Shown piece by piece: positions 1-11,988 of a DNA stretch of 36,187 nucleotides. The stretch lies in NCBI GenBank assembly GCA_027013285.1, contig JALUXR010000075.1:1-36187 (forward strand). Direction: 5' to 3'. The translations under genes and the position numbers were made by a program. Each line of letters starts with the position of its first letter. Within the stretch, counting starts at the first letter, position 1. The notes beneath the pieces were generated by a model. That model saw only the letters and a list, made by a program, of their open reading frames with translations, searched no databases and was not told where the DNA came from. The stretch is from Candidatus Altimarinota bacterium (lineage in GTDB: Bacteria > Patescibacteriota > Gracilibacteria > Absconditabacterales > Absconditicoccaceae).

Positions 1-772
1 CTTTGTATCCTATACTTTGTAAGGCTTGATTTTCGATAGTATATCACATATCTAATAATGTTTTAACTTCATCTATAAGTCATTGTTGAAACATTTCTTT
101 AATTCTTTTGTTTATTTTTGGATTTGCGATTTCTTTGTCAGCCCATTTAATTATCATTAAAATAGGGAAAGGAACTTCTTGTTCATAGCAAACTTCTGAT
201 TTTGGTTTTCAGGTTTTTTCGTATATTTCAAGTGCTCTTATGATAAATCTTATAGAATTTGGATGTAGTTTCATAGCTTCTTGAGGATCTATTTTGTTTA
301 ATTTTTTTCGTAAAATTCAAGGATTTTCTTCTTCTAGTTTATAAAGTTTTTCTCTAAAGTTAAAGTCAGGCTTTGCATCTGGTAAAGAATAATTTTTATA
401 GATAGTGTCTGTATAAAGTCCTGTTCATCATACAACAAAAGCTGTTTTTCATTTTTTCTGAATTGATGAAATTATATTTAAAGTATCTTTTTTCCAGTCT
501 CATGCAGTGTAAAATTCGTTCGGCTCTAGAAAATCTATTAGATGATGTTTAATTTCTTTTCTAATTTCTAAAGGAATTTTATCTGTTCATATATTCATAT
601 GTTTAAAAAGTTGTCTGCTATCTGCTGAAACAACTTCTGCATCTATTCATGAATTTACTAAATCTATGCTAAGTTGTGTTTTCCCACTTGCAGTAGGTCC
701 TACTATAAAAACTACTCAGTTTGGATTTTTTTTTATAAAATCTTTAACTTGAAGTTGTATTTGTTCTAACAT
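1..772 (-). CDS. miaA: tRNA dimethylallyltransferase MiaA (C-terminus beyond the window)
   Basis: Transfers a dimethylallyl group to N6 of A37 in tRNAs that read UNN codons, improving codon-anticodon pairing. Translated with TGA as Gly, the N-terminus has the P-loop GPTASGKT (about residues 25-32), then SADSRQLFK and HHLIDF, which are the family signature motifs. VVGGTGLY follows at about residue 110. About 257 residues lie in the window; the family is usually about 300, so only the C-terminal end is missing. The ATG is the first one ahead of the P-loop; no Shine-Dalgarno is visible. It diverges from murA, with a plausible promoter in between. Confidence 0.95.
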
Positions 773-805
773 TTTAAGTATTAGAGAATAAAAATATTAA
801 TTATT

Positions 806-833
806 GTTATAGTTCTACTATGTTTGAAATCAA
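806..833 (-). promoter_or_regulatory. Predicted sigma70-type promoter for miaA
   Basis: On the minus strand, TTGATT and TATAAC are separated by 16 nt, about 35 nt upstream of the miaA ATG. This is a match by eye in an AT-rich spacer, so chance matches are possible. Confidence 0.4.
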
Positions 834-883
834 CTAAAAAATCATTAGTATAAATTGAATATTTAACAAGTAATATTTATTTT

Positions 884-2098
884 ATGTTTAAAGTAGAGTA
901 TAGTTCTAATTTGAAATGAGAAATCACTGTTTCAGCTAGTAAAAATGCTGCTTTACCGATTTTGGCTGCGAACTTTTTGGTTGACAAACAAATTAACTTA
1001 ACAAACTTACCTGATATAGTAGATGTTCGTGTTTTGGATGAAATATGAGATACTTACTTACAAAAATGAACTTTGGTGTGACCTATGACTGAAAGAATTA
1101 GATCTAGTATTTTACTTATTCCTGTATGACTTTATAAATATTGAAAAATTTCATTTTCGAATTGTGGAGGGTGTTCTTTGGGAAAAAGACCTTTGGATAC
1201 TTTTGATAATGCTTTTGAACAGGCCTGAGTAAAAGTTTTGATAAAACCTGATAGAAAAATATTTAAAACTGTTTCGAAGCCTAAAAAAAAGATAATTTTA
1301 ACTTCATTTTCTGTAACTGCAACAGAAGCTATTTTAACTTATTTAGCATTTTTAGATAAAATAGATTATGAGATAGAAATTGCAAATATAGCTATAGAAC
1401 CGCATGTTATAGATTTGATAAATTTTTTGAAAAATATTTGAGCAAATATAAGATTATGATATGATCATAGAGTATCTGTAAAACCATCGAAAATTAACAT
1501 TAAAAATTATGAATACGATATAGTTTCTGATTACATTGAAGCTGGCACATACTTTGGGTTGGGTGCAATAGCTGATGAAAGTGAGATTATAATAAAAAAT
1601 ATAAATCCTTCTCATCTTGAGTCTGTATTTACAACAGCAGATAAAATTTGAATAAATTATGAATATGGGAAAGATTTTATAAAAGTTAATTCATTTAATA
1701 AAAAAAATTACAAACCTACAAATATACAAACTATGATATATCCTTGATTTCCGACAGATTTACAAAGTATTTTTTGAATTTTACTTACACAAATTAAATG
1801 AATTAGCAAAATACATGAAGTTTTGTTTGAATGAAGATTTGCATATTTTGCAGAATTAGAAAATATGTGAGCTCATATTGAAATACTGAATCCACATGAA
1901 GTTTTGATAGTTTGATGAAAAAAGTTAATTTGAACTTATGTAAATACTAGAGATTTGAGAGCCTGAGCTTGATTGATTTTGTCTTGAGTAGTTGCAAAAT
2001 GAACTACATTTATAACAAATGAAAATATTATCAAAAGAGGTTATGAAAATATCGTAGCTAAATTACAGGGAATTGGGGTGAATATTGAGGAAACTTAA
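884..2098 (+). CDS. murA: UDP-N-acetylglucosamine 1-carboxyvinyltransferase MurA
   Basis: Catalyses the first committed step of peptidoglycan synthesis, moving enolpyruvate from PEP to UDP-GlcNAc in the cytoplasm. It is 404 aa, slightly short of the usual ~420. The N-terminus has the KNAALPILAA motif with the substrate-binding Lys-Asn. The catalytic loop GGCSLGKRPLD carries the active-site cysteine at residue 97, so this enzyme should be of the fosfomycin-sensitive Cys type. The C-terminal DLRAGAG motif is intact once TGA is read as Gly. The preceding SGA of the family is SAS here. The 3' end overlaps the convergent priA-like gene by 4 bp. Confidence 0.97.
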
Positions 2099-3126
2099 AT
2101 TAAATTCATAGGGAGCCAGTCTATTTGAAATCATTTTTCTCTAATTTTTAATCTTTTCACAGCCTGGTCAAAGAAAGGTTTTATATTATCTCATTTTAAA
2201 ATGATATTATAGTTATATTTTCAAAATTTTTTATAAACTAGTTGTGGGGTTTGATAAATTTCTATATTTATATTTTCTTTTTCTATGAGATATTTTAATT
2301 CAGATTCTAGTTTTGATATTTTTCTATATAAACTTTCTTCAATTTCTGCTTTATATTTTAATACTACAATTTCTGAAAAAGGAGGGTAGTTAAATTGTTT
2401 TCTATATTTTAATTCTTCTTTCCAAAATCAGTTTAAATCTAATTGTAAAATATATTTGTAAACATAATGTTCAATATTAAAAGTTTGAATTATGAAATTT
2501 GAAGTTGGATATTTTTTTATAAATTCATATAAAAATAAGAAATGTTTTTCTCATACATTAAAATCAGGGATACTTAATCAAGTATCAGCATTAAAAAATA
2601 TAATTAAATCAGGCATAAAGTTTTTACTGTATTGAGAGAATATATTTGTAGATATTATAAATTGTTGCTTTTTAAGTTCATTTTGTATTTTTAATATTTT
2701 ATTTTTACTATTTATGTTAGTATTTTCTACAATTAAAGGAGAAATATTGTATGTATTTTGTAGTATTTCTTGTAGTTTGTAAGTTCAGATTCAAGATTCT
2801 ACTATGTTTGTGCTTCAGCATTTTTGACAAACTCAAGTATTTTCATAAATTCTTTTACAAATGGGACACATAGATATAAATTGATCTTTATTTTTGTATT
2901 TAGCTATTGGAATAGAGCAGTGTTTACATTTTGGAATATATCCACAATCTTTACATATATTTGAAGAACTAAATCATTTTCTATTTGTTATGAAAAGTAT
3001 TTTTTTTCAATTAGAAATATATTTTTTTATACTTTTGTCTGTTAATTCTCAAAAAAGCCTACTTGGTCAAGCAAGTAGGTTTACAAGGGCAATTTTCTTA
3101 TTTTCTTTTTCGGATAAAATATACAT
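2095..3126 (-). CDS. PriA remnant: helicase lobe 2, zinc ribbon and C-terminal domain only
   Basis: 343 aa that align by motif with only the C-terminal half of primosomal helicase PriA (normally about 700 aa). ILFITNRKGF (residues 43-52) corresponds to the LLFLNRRGY segment of lobe 2. Four CxxC pairs follow (Cys 58, 61, 67, 70, 87, 90, 100, 103), matching all eight zinc ligands of PriA. GIGTYKLQE and the RKQFNYPPF C-terminal motif are also present. The 3' DNA-binding domain, the winged helix and all of lobe 1 (Walker A, DEEH) are absent. Motif VI, normally GRAGR, is replaced by KKYPTSN, so ATPase activity is unlikely. The upstream DNA encodes PilC in the same frame up to a TAA six codons before this ATG, so no hidden N-terminal half exists here. 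A structural or DNA-binding role is possible but unproven. Confidence 0.85.
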
Positions 3127-3141
3127 ATTTATAAATATTAA

Positions 3142-4245
3142 TTACGAATTAGACAGAGCTCAAATAAGATTTGCCATAGGTAAGAATATTGATGCAACAA
3201 TAACTCATACTATACCTGCTATAAATACCATCAATATAGGTTCTATTAAACTCATAAGTCATCATACTTTTGTATCTATTTCCTCTCTATAAAATGTAGC
3301 CATTTGGTCAAGTATTTCTCAAACATTACCTGCTTTTTCTCAAATTCATATAATTTGAATTAAAATTGGATTAAACAACCAACTTCATTCGAATGATTCT
3401 GTCATTCCAAGTCATACTTCAAGATCTTTTTTTACATCAAGTATCTTTTGTTTGTAATGATAATTTTGAAATATATTAGCTATCTGATCGAAAGATACTA
3501 AAGGAGATAATCATGCAGAATAAAAATCTCATAATAATTTTGAAAATCTATACCGGTAATATGTCATTATTAATGGTCAAACAACTGGGAGTTTTAAAAC
3601 TATTTTATCCATAATAATTTTAAATGGTAGAAATTTTGTATATAATATTTTATATATAATAGGAATTCATACAAATCATATGATAATTCATAGATAATGT
3701 GCTCTTAAAAAATCTGATGAATGCATAACAAACAACGTAATATCTGGTAATTTAGTTCCTTTTGGAAATATTATTAGTATAGAAGGTATTACTTTTATAA
3801 GAAGAACAGCAATTGCAAATGCAGCAATGATTAAAATAATACTAGGATAAATCATTGCTGATTTAAGCTTTTTTTTAATTTGTTCAAACTTTTCTAATTC
3901 TACAGCCATACTATTTAATGTATCTGGTAGATTACCCATTTGTTCTGAAGAGCGAATAAGCTCTATTTCTGCTGGTTGGAAAAAATTATCATATTTTGAT
4001 AAAGCATCTGCAAGTCAAGCTCATTCATTTATACTATATAGAGTATCTTTGATAATTTTTCTTACTCATGGATGAGATTCAGATTTTAAAATACTTTCTA
4101 ATGAATCTCTTATTCCTAAACCAGCTTTTTGAGTAACAGCTAAAAGTCTAAAAAATACTACCTTATTTTCTGACTTAGGTGTATTCATTTTGATGTATAA
4201 ATCTTCAAAAAATCATCTCTTTTGTTTTCATCAAATGATTGCCAT
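3142..4245 (-). CDS. pilC: Type IV pilus / type II secretion inner-membrane platform protein (PilC/GspF family)
   Basis: Polytopic inner-membrane protein on which the pilus assembly ATPase acts. It is 367 aa against about 400 for the family. The N-terminal FFRLLAVTQKAGLGIRDSL is the first T2SSF domain. A membrane segment lies at about residues 130-155 (YPSIILIIAAFAIAVLLI), a second near 190-205, and the C-terminal one at 337-360 (EPILMVFIAGIVGVIVASIF). The start ATG follows an in-frame TAA. It lies 16 nt after ftsK and 15 nt before the priA remnant, as if in one transcript. CPR pili are linked to DNA uptake, which fits the nearby dprA; that link is inference. Confidence 0.93.
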
Positions 4246-4261
4246 TTTATTATTTTATTAA

Positions 4262-6400
4262 TTAAATAAGTATTTCTCTTGGCTTACTTCCTTCTTGTGG
4301 TCATACTATTCATTTTTCTTCAAGTTGATCCATAAGTCTTGCAGCACGGGCAAATCATACTTTAAGCCTCCTTTGTAATAATGTAATGGATGCTTTGTGA
4401 GTTTGTTGAATAATCTCAATAGATTGTTTAATTAATTCATCGTCATCACCGTTTCATCATCATGTATAGTTACTATCAGGTTGATTTCATTCTAAAATAT
4501 CTATAAGTTCTTTATCATATATGTCTTCTTCATTTTCTATTCACTTTAGATATTTTTCTTTTAATGTAGATATTATATTTTCTGTATCTTCAGTAGAAAC
4601 TAATGGAGCTTGGACTCTAATTGGATGTTTATAGTTCGGAGATACAAACAATAAATCTCATCTTCATAATAAATCTTCAGCACCTGATCTATCTAAAATA
4701 GTTCTAGAATCTATACTACTTACAACTCAAAATGCAATTCTTGTAGGTATATTAGCTTTTATTAAACCTGTAATAACATTTACAGAAGGTCTTTGAGTTG
4801 CTAAAATTAAATGCATTCAGACAGCTCTTGCCATTTGTGCGATACGAGCAATATTATGCTCAACATCTTTTTTATTTCAACTCATCATAAGATCTGCTAA
4901 CTCATCTACTATGATTACTATTCTACTCATTTTATCTTTTTCGTCAACTTTTTCGTTATATTCATATATATTTCTTACTTTCTTATCTTTTAATAATTTA
5001 TATCTTCTATTCATAACGTCTACGGCCCATTTCAATGCTTTTAATGCTTTGTCTGGTTCATTTATAATTGGAGCTAATAAATGTGGTAATCCATCGTATA
5101 ATCATAGTTCTACTTGTTTTGGATCTACCATAATTAGTTTTAATTCATCTGGAGTATTTTGATATAATAATGAAATAATATAATCATTTATAGCTACAGA
5201 TTTACCAGATCAAGTTTGTCATGCAACAAGTAAATGTGGCATTTTTTCTAATGGTTCTAGGAATAAGCTTCAATCTATAGCTTTTCAAATAGATAAATTT
5301 GTAAATGACTTATTCATTGAATTTGAAAATTCTTTAGATTTTAGAATTTCAGATAAATAGACTATTTTTGATTTAGGATTTGGCATTTCTATTCAAACAA
5401 ACTCTGTTCAAGGTATTGGAGCTAATATTCTTATAGCTGATTTTAAAGATAATGATAAGTCTTTTTTTAGATTTTCTATACTTGAAACTTTAATTCATTT
5501 TGCTAATTTAAGCTTAAATTGTATTACAGAAGGTCACACTTCATATCACACCACTTCAACTGGAATATTAAATTCATTAAGTTTATTTTGTATTTCTCAA
5601 GCTTGTTGTATTAGTATATTTTCATCTATAGAAATAGTTGAATCTCATTGTTCAAGATTATTTACAGGAAAAGTAGGCTTATCTTTTGGATAAGATATTT
5701 TTATTTTTTCAGTTTTTGTTGTTTCTTCTATTTTCTTTTTTATTTTATCTTTAAAAATATTCTTTATTAAATTCTCTTTCTTGTTAATTATACTTTCTTT
5801 ATTTGTAAGTTCTTCATTTTTTTGTAATTTATTTATTTCGGAAACTTTAACTTTTATTTTTTTTCTTTTAATTTCTTTTTTTTCAGGAATTTCAAATTCT
5901 ATTTGAGGAATAAGCAAAAATAGGTTTAATTTCCATGCTGTAAATATTGTAGAAATTCAAAATAATGCTATGGAAAGTGTTTTTGTCGCACTTATAGAGT
6001 TTCATAATATTATAGATATTAATTTTATTCACCCATATCAAATATATCATCCTGTTGCAAATATATTATCTGAACTTGCAGAATTTAATAATGGAAATGA
6101 TAAAATTATTAGTAAAAATATAAAACTAATAAAACTATATGTAAAAATTCTTTCTTTCCAATTTGCAGGGTATAGTATAAGAACTATTCATAAAAATATT
6201 AATAATCAGTAAAAGAAATTACTTCATAATTTTCAAAAGAAAAAATCAGTAAGATAATCCAAATAAATTAGTGGAGAATTAGGTGCATAAAAATTAATAA
6301 AAAAATATAATAATCATATACTTATCAAAATTAGACCTATCTTTCAAGGACTTGATACAACTTTTCTTTTTTTAGAAGTTTTTCTTTTTTTTCTAGCCAT
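4262..6400 (-). CDS. ftsK: DNA translocase FtsK/SpoIIIE
   Basis: Septal DNA pump that clears chromosomes from the closing division site. It is 712 aa. The N-terminus is a basic stretch ([13 protein letters not shown]) followed by about four membrane segments up to about residue 160, then a Lys/Glu-rich linker. The motor has Walker A GQTGSGKS (Lys at residue 400), [20 protein letters not shown], Walker [14 protein letters not shown] and [13 protein letters not shown]. The C-terminus is a winged-helix gamma domain ([26 protein letters not shown]), the part that reads polar DNA motifs in other bacteria. Two invariant Walker glycines are encoded by TGA. It precedes pilC by 16 nt. Confidence 0.96.
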
Positions 6401-6444
6401 AAATGTTTTAAAATATTTTATAAACTATTTATGATAATATAAAA

Positions 6445-7743
6445 TTAATCTTTCTTTTCAACTAAAATATGTATATTCCCAATAGTACCATCTTTTATTT
6501 TTAAAACTTTTAATTGTATCTTTTTGTTATCTTTTAGAATTATTTCTAAATTTTCTCATTGTTTTGGAAATCTTTCTAAAATATTGGTAATTACATAGCT
6601 TAAAGTTTCTCCATCATAAGCTTTATTTTCTTCAATATCTAAATCTTTTTCAGTTAAATTAAATAATTCTAGCACTTCTTCAAAAGGAAGTATAGAACTT
6701 ACAACATATTCATTATTTGAAATCTTTTGAATATTGTTTTCTTCTTTATCTGTTTCATCTTGTATCTCTCAGAAAACCTCTTCAATAATATCTTCTAGTG
6801 TAATAAGTCAATCAACTCCACCGTATTCGTCTATAACTATAGCCATTTGATGATGATTTTTTTGAAATGTTTTTAGTAATTCATCTATTGGTTTATTTAA
6901 TGGGACTTTAATGGCTTTAAATAATTTTATATCTTTTAGTTTTTTATTTTTGTTTCAATTATTTAATTCTTCTAATAGTGTTCTAATATTTATTATTCAT
7001 ATTATTTTATCTATATCTTCATGATATACTGGTATTCTACTATGAGTATGTGTTAAAATATAGTTAATTGAATCTTCTATAGTTGTATCATCAGAAAGTT
7101 TATCAAATTTAACTCTAGGTGTCATAATCTCATCTACAGATATTTCATCAAATTCTAATATATTTTTCAGGTGTTTATGTTCTTCTTTTTCTAGTGTTCA
7201 ACTTTCTTTTCACATATCTATAAATGCTTCTATTTCTTCTTCAGAAACTTGATTCTCTTTGTTTTTTCAAGTAAATAATTTTGTTATAAATTCTATAATA
7301 ATTACTAATGGATATAATAAAAACATTAAAGTTTTATAAATTCAAGCTACAGAAAGTGAAATTTTTTCTGAATTTTTGATGGCAAAACTTTTTGGAGCTA
7401 TTTCTCAAAATAATAATAAAAGTAATGTTACTATTCAAGTTGCTATAGCTATGGCAGTAGATTGATCTAATCATAATCAAGAATTTTTTGCTATTCACAT
7501 TGCAATAGTAGTTGCAAAAGCAGCTGTAAATGTGTTTACAAGATTATTTCAAATTAAGATAGTAATAAGTAATTTATCTGATTTTTCTTTAATATATTTT
7601 AATGCTTTTGATCAAGATAATCACTGTTTTAAGAAAGATTCAATTTTATGTTTTGGTAAGCTCATAAGAGCTATTTCAGTTCAAGAAAAAAATGCTGATA
7701 GTGCTAATAAAACTATGAAAATTAATATCGTGGGTCAACTCAT
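6445..7743 (-). CDS. HlyC/CorC (CNNM-type) membrane protein with CBS pair
   Basis: 432 aa. The N-terminal DUF21/CNNM membrane domain includes SAFFSGTEIALMSLP at about residue 15, LIGNNLVN and the FGEIAPKSFAIKN motif, with three to four hydrophobic segments. A tandem CBS pair follows at about 190-320 (VDEIMTPRVKFDKL and [28 protein letters not shown]). The C-terminal CorC_HlyC domain is at about 340-425. Members of this family are linked to Mg2+ or Co2+ homeostasis; the substrate here is not known. It sits 71 nt after the VWA gene and 44 nt before ftsK. An alternative upstream start is unlikely because this ATG places the first membrane helix correctly. Confidence 0.9.
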
Positions 7744-7814
7744 TTGTTGTTATATATTTTTAATATTAAGTAAATATGCTTTGTATAACTAATTATTTGT
7801 TTTTTTCAATAAAA

Positions 7815-8777
7815 CTATTTTAGCTTAAATCTTATAAAAGTTAATCAGTAAATTGTTAATAAAATTAATAAAATCCATTTCAAATAATAGTTTAAATAAG
7901 TATATTCTGCTATTTTTTTAATTTGTTCGTAATTTTTGACATAATTATATAATTTTCATAGTATTTCTAAAAAATCTCATTTTGATTCTAATTTTTTAAA
8001 CTCTCATCAAGTTTGTTTAGCAATTTCTTTTAAAACTTTTAAATTTATGCTTGTTGGCACATCAGAACCATAAATATCTTCTCAAACTATATATCTATAA
8101 TCTTTTCAAATAGCTCCAACATAAATAGGAATCTTTAATTTTTTAATATTTTTCACGGCTATAAGAGGCTTAATTCATTTGTTTGAATCACCATCCGTAA
8201 GTAAAATCATAACTCAAGGTTTATTATTTTGTTTTGTAAATTCTACTAATTGATTTGCTCCAAGTAGTATTGCATCTCATATTGCAGTTCCTACAAAGTC
8301 CATAGTTGGAGGAAAATCAGCCATACTCATATTTTTAATTTTCCAAATTAGAGCTTTTTTATCGTTTGTCATAGGTGAATAAACTAATGGTTTCCCTGAA
8401 AATGTTATTAATCAAATATTATAGTTAGTATCTAGGTTTTTTATAAAATTAATTAATGCATTTTTTGCGACATCAAATCTGTCCGGCTTTATGTCTTTTG
8501 CAGTCATAGATAATGAGACATCAAAAAGAACTTCAATATTTAATGTAGAAACTTTTTTAATTTTAGTTCATTGATAAATTCATAAATTAAAAGGAATAAT
8601 ACAAATTATTAACATAATTAAAAAAATAAGGATTTTTTGGAAAACAGCTAATAGTCAATAATTTCATTTTTTAGGTAAAATTAAATTAATAACTTTGTAT
8701 TTTTTTAAATAAAATCATACACAAAAAACTAAAATCAATAATCATAAAAAATAAAATCAATTAGTGTTGTAAGTCAT
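7815..8777 (-). CDS. VWA-domain membrane protein, BatA/BatB-like
   Basis: 320 aa. Two hydrophobic segments near the N-terminus (about 8-24 and 45-65) and one at the C-terminus (about 290-310) flank a von Willebrand A domain. The MIDAS motif is complete: DVSLS at about residue 88, followed by LLTDGDSN at about residue 195. This layout matches BatA/BatB proteins, which are metal-dependent adhesion scaffolds in the membrane. No MoxR ATPase or other Bat gene is in the window, so the specific role is open. It follows the PBP gene by 26 nt. Confidence 0.85.
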
Positions 8778-8803
8778 AGTTTTTTATATTTGATAAAATT
8801 TCT

Positions 8804-11800
8804 TTATTTAGAATTTCCATAGTAATCTATTACACTTTCATAAGAACAATTATTTGAATTTCATACTGCAATAGGTCAGCTAAATCTTTGTTTTTTTCAA
8901 TTACAGATAAGAAATCATCATAAAACTCTAGATTCTTTATCTTTGAAGATATAAATATATTTTCAATTTTGTTTTACAATTTTGTCCAAATATGGATATG
9001 TAGTATCTTTTTTGACTAAATTTATATTTATAGTTTGTGATTTAGTATATCATTTGTTGTCTGTCAATACTATTGTGAGCTTATGTTTTCAGATTGTAAT
9101 ATTATTTTTTAAATAAACACCTACGATTTGTGTGTAATCTGAAGTCTGCACAAGTTGATTGTCTAGATAGATATCAATTTTTTTAATTTTAAATGGAGCA
9201 TTAAGAGTTTTAATCCGTAAATCAAATACATAAGATATAGTTTGGTTATTTTTTGGATAGTCTATGTTAAAATTTAACATTCATTTTTTGGCTATAACTA
9301 ACCTAGATTTACAAATTTGTGTTGGTGCTTTTAGTAAAACTGGAGCATTAAATATTTTTTGATATTTTAAAATTCAAACTGTTTTCCACCATTTTTGAAC
9401 AGGGTCTTCCCATTTAGGATTATTTGGCATGTGAGAATGAATACCAGTAATTACATATGCATATTTTTGTTCTGATTTTGGAGTATATTTGGAAACTAAT
9501 CAATTACATAATGTATCTATTTGAATCATTTTAACAGTTTGCCCATCATCTTTTGGAGGAATTCAATCTATTCTTGCTATAGTTTTTTTAGATATTTGAA
9601 TTGGAGTTAATTCTGAAGATTCTTTTCCATTTATGGTATTTACATAAATAGAAGTAGTTCATTTTTGCACCATTTCTTCGTTGTGGATATATCAATTTTT
9701 TTTAAGTTTTAGGACAAATGTTTTCCAGATTTTTCAAGCTGTCCAACCACCGTAAGCATCAGAATGCATATGTTTTCACTTTGTATTTCATGCCCAAACT
9801 ACAAAAACTTTACTTGGAGAATAACTAATAAACCATCCATCTCTTGGATATTTTTTTCCATTTTTTTTGTCTATAATATTTGTAGTTCAAGATTTGTTTG
9901 CAAGTTTAAGTCATTTTATAGATTCTTCATGTCTCCATGTAGGAGGTAAATTATAAGGATTTGATAAAATATCCCATATCATACTGACAACTCAAACAGG
10001 TATTATTTGCTTAAGTTTTTGATCTTGTTTTTTGTATATTATATTTCAATTTGGTCATTTAATTTCTAAAATGCCATTTATTTTTCTAGCTCAATTTATG
10101 TTTGATAAATTAGAAAAAGCCTGAGCCATATCTATCATACGAACATCTGCTGCTCATATTGCAAGAGGATAACCATAATATATTTTGTCAGATATAGTTT
10201 TTAATCATAAAGATTGTAAAAATGATTTTACTTTATATTCTCATCATCCAAGAAAATACATTTTAACGGCAGGTATATTCCTAGAATACGGCAAAGCCTT
10301 TTTGATAGGCATAAGTCATAAAAATCTATCATCAAAATTATTTAATGATTCTCATTTTTTTGCTATATTGAATTTTGTATCATAAATAGGAGTTTCTGGT
10401 GTAAATGTAGGATTTTTAATAAAAGCATTTGAATATATTAAAGGTTTAATTACTGACCCACATTGCCTTAGTGATGTAATCATATCCACTTTCCCATCTA
10501 TTTTTTTATTGTAATAATCTTCAGATCATACATAAGCTAATATATCTCCATTTTTACTATTTATATAAAGTAGTGCAGCATTATTTGCTCATTTTTTAAG
10601 TAAATATCCACTCCGAGCTTGAACAGATTGGTCAGCTAGTTTTTGTATATTCCGATCTAAACTAGTTTTTATGGTCCATCCTGCTTTTTCAATTAAATCT
10701 TTTCAATATTTTTTTTCTAATTCTTTTATAACTCTAAACACGAACCAAGGAGCTTTTATTTGAATATTTAATTTATATATTTTCTTATTAAAACTTTCTT
10801 GTTCTGCTTGAATCAGTTGATTTTTATCTATATATCAGTCAATATACATTCTAGCTAAAACAAAATCTTTTCTTCCAGGGATATATTTAACTTTGAAATT
10901 ATTATAAATCATATGTTTAGGTGTCAATATGTCGAAAATATCATTTTCAGATTTAGAGAATGAAAAAGTTTTATTTTTTAAATAATCAATGTATGCTTTT
11001 TCTACTTTTTTACCAATACTTGAATTTAAACTAATTTTATTTCAGCTTGCATCTAATATTTCTAATGTTCATAGATTATTAGCCCTATTAATTACTGGAT
11101 CATATTCTGTAGGTGATTTAGGTATACCTGCTAAAATAGCAGATTCTAAAACTGTTAAAGTATTTGCATCTTTGTGAAAATATGTTTGTGCTGCTGCCTG
11201 TATTCCATAAGCATTATTTCCAAAAAATACATAATTTAGATACATTTCCAAAATTTTTTCTTTCATCTTTTTTTTAATTTCTTTGTTTGATAATCACTTA
11301 TATTGAGATTTAATTTTTTGAGTAAGAAATTTATTTAATTCTAATGTTAGAACTATTTCTTTAAGTTTTCTTATAATAGTTTTTTGTCTTGTTAATAACA
11401 AATTTTTTATAAGTTGTTGTGTAAGTGTAGATCATCATTGTTTTTTTCAAAAAATAACATCTTTTATTCAAGCTCTTATAATTCATTGAATATCTATTCA
11501 TTCATTTGTCCAGAAAGTTTTATCTTCAGTAGCTACAATTGCATTTTGCATATTTGTGGCTATTTTGGATATTGGAACATATTTTCTATTTTCATTAAAC
11601 AATTTGTATAGAACTATTCAGTTTCTATCTGTAATAGTAGTTGTTTGAGAAAATACTACTTTTTCTATGTTAGCAATATTTGGTAAGTCATTTAATATAT
11701 GTTTTTTAAACCACATATATCATATAATGCTAGGAATTATCGTAAATAATAAAAATACTATAATTATAAGTTTCCAATAACTTCTTTTTTTTGGTCTTCA

Positions 11801-11854
11801 TCTTTTCTTTTTTCTTAATGATATTAATGAGAATTTCTTTCTTTTTCTAATCAT
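8804..11854 (-). CDS. Class A penicillin-binding protein (transglycosylase/transpeptidase) with long C-terminal extension
   Basis: Polymerises and cross-links peptidoglycan outside the membrane. It is 1016 aa, well above the 700-850 usual for PBP1A. After a basic cytoplasmic tail and one TM (about 30-50) comes a GT51 domain with [12 protein letters not shown] and GGSTLTQQ. The transpeptidase has SVIKP (catalytic Ser467), SRN (in [11 protein letters not shown]) and KSGTT in place of the usual KTGTT. After the transpeptidase there are roughly 250 residues. The stretch beginning [14 protein letters not shown] looks like an Ig-like or BiPBP_C-type domain. The C-terminus contains two cysteines. 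It is first in the six-gene minus-strand run and diverges from dprA. Confidence 0.95.
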
Positions 11855-11903
11855 TTTAAATTTTTTATATATAAAATATAATGTATAGTTTTATAATTTT
11901 TTT

Positions 11904-11927
11904 GATATTCTTTTCAATGAGAGTATC
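11904..11927. promoter_or_regulatory. Hairpin in the PBP/dprA divergent intergenic region
   Basis: GATATTCT and AGAGTATC form an 8-bp stem (one G-U pair) around an 8-nt loop, followed on the plus strand by TTTTAG. It lies between two divergent starts, so it could be an operator, a 5' UTR structure or a weak terminator. Nothing further distinguishes these. Confidence 0.35.
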
Positions 11928-11988
11928 TTTTAGTTGAAAAAATATTTTAAAACTTTATTTTAAATTCATTTATTATAAAAATTACATT

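Noticed and set aside
884-2098. Many apparent nonsense mutations (pseudogene-like splitting of every gene)
   Set aside because: All are TGA at conserved glycine positions; the code is table 25, so the genes are intact.
3100-3160. Frameshift or missed N-terminal half of priA
   Set aside because: The upstream frame encodes the PilC C-terminus through a TAA; the other frames show no helicase motifs and pilC itself is complete.
2894-3292. 132-aa plus-strand ORF
   Set aside because: Antisense to the PriA remnant's zinc region and the end of pilC, both supported by family motifs.
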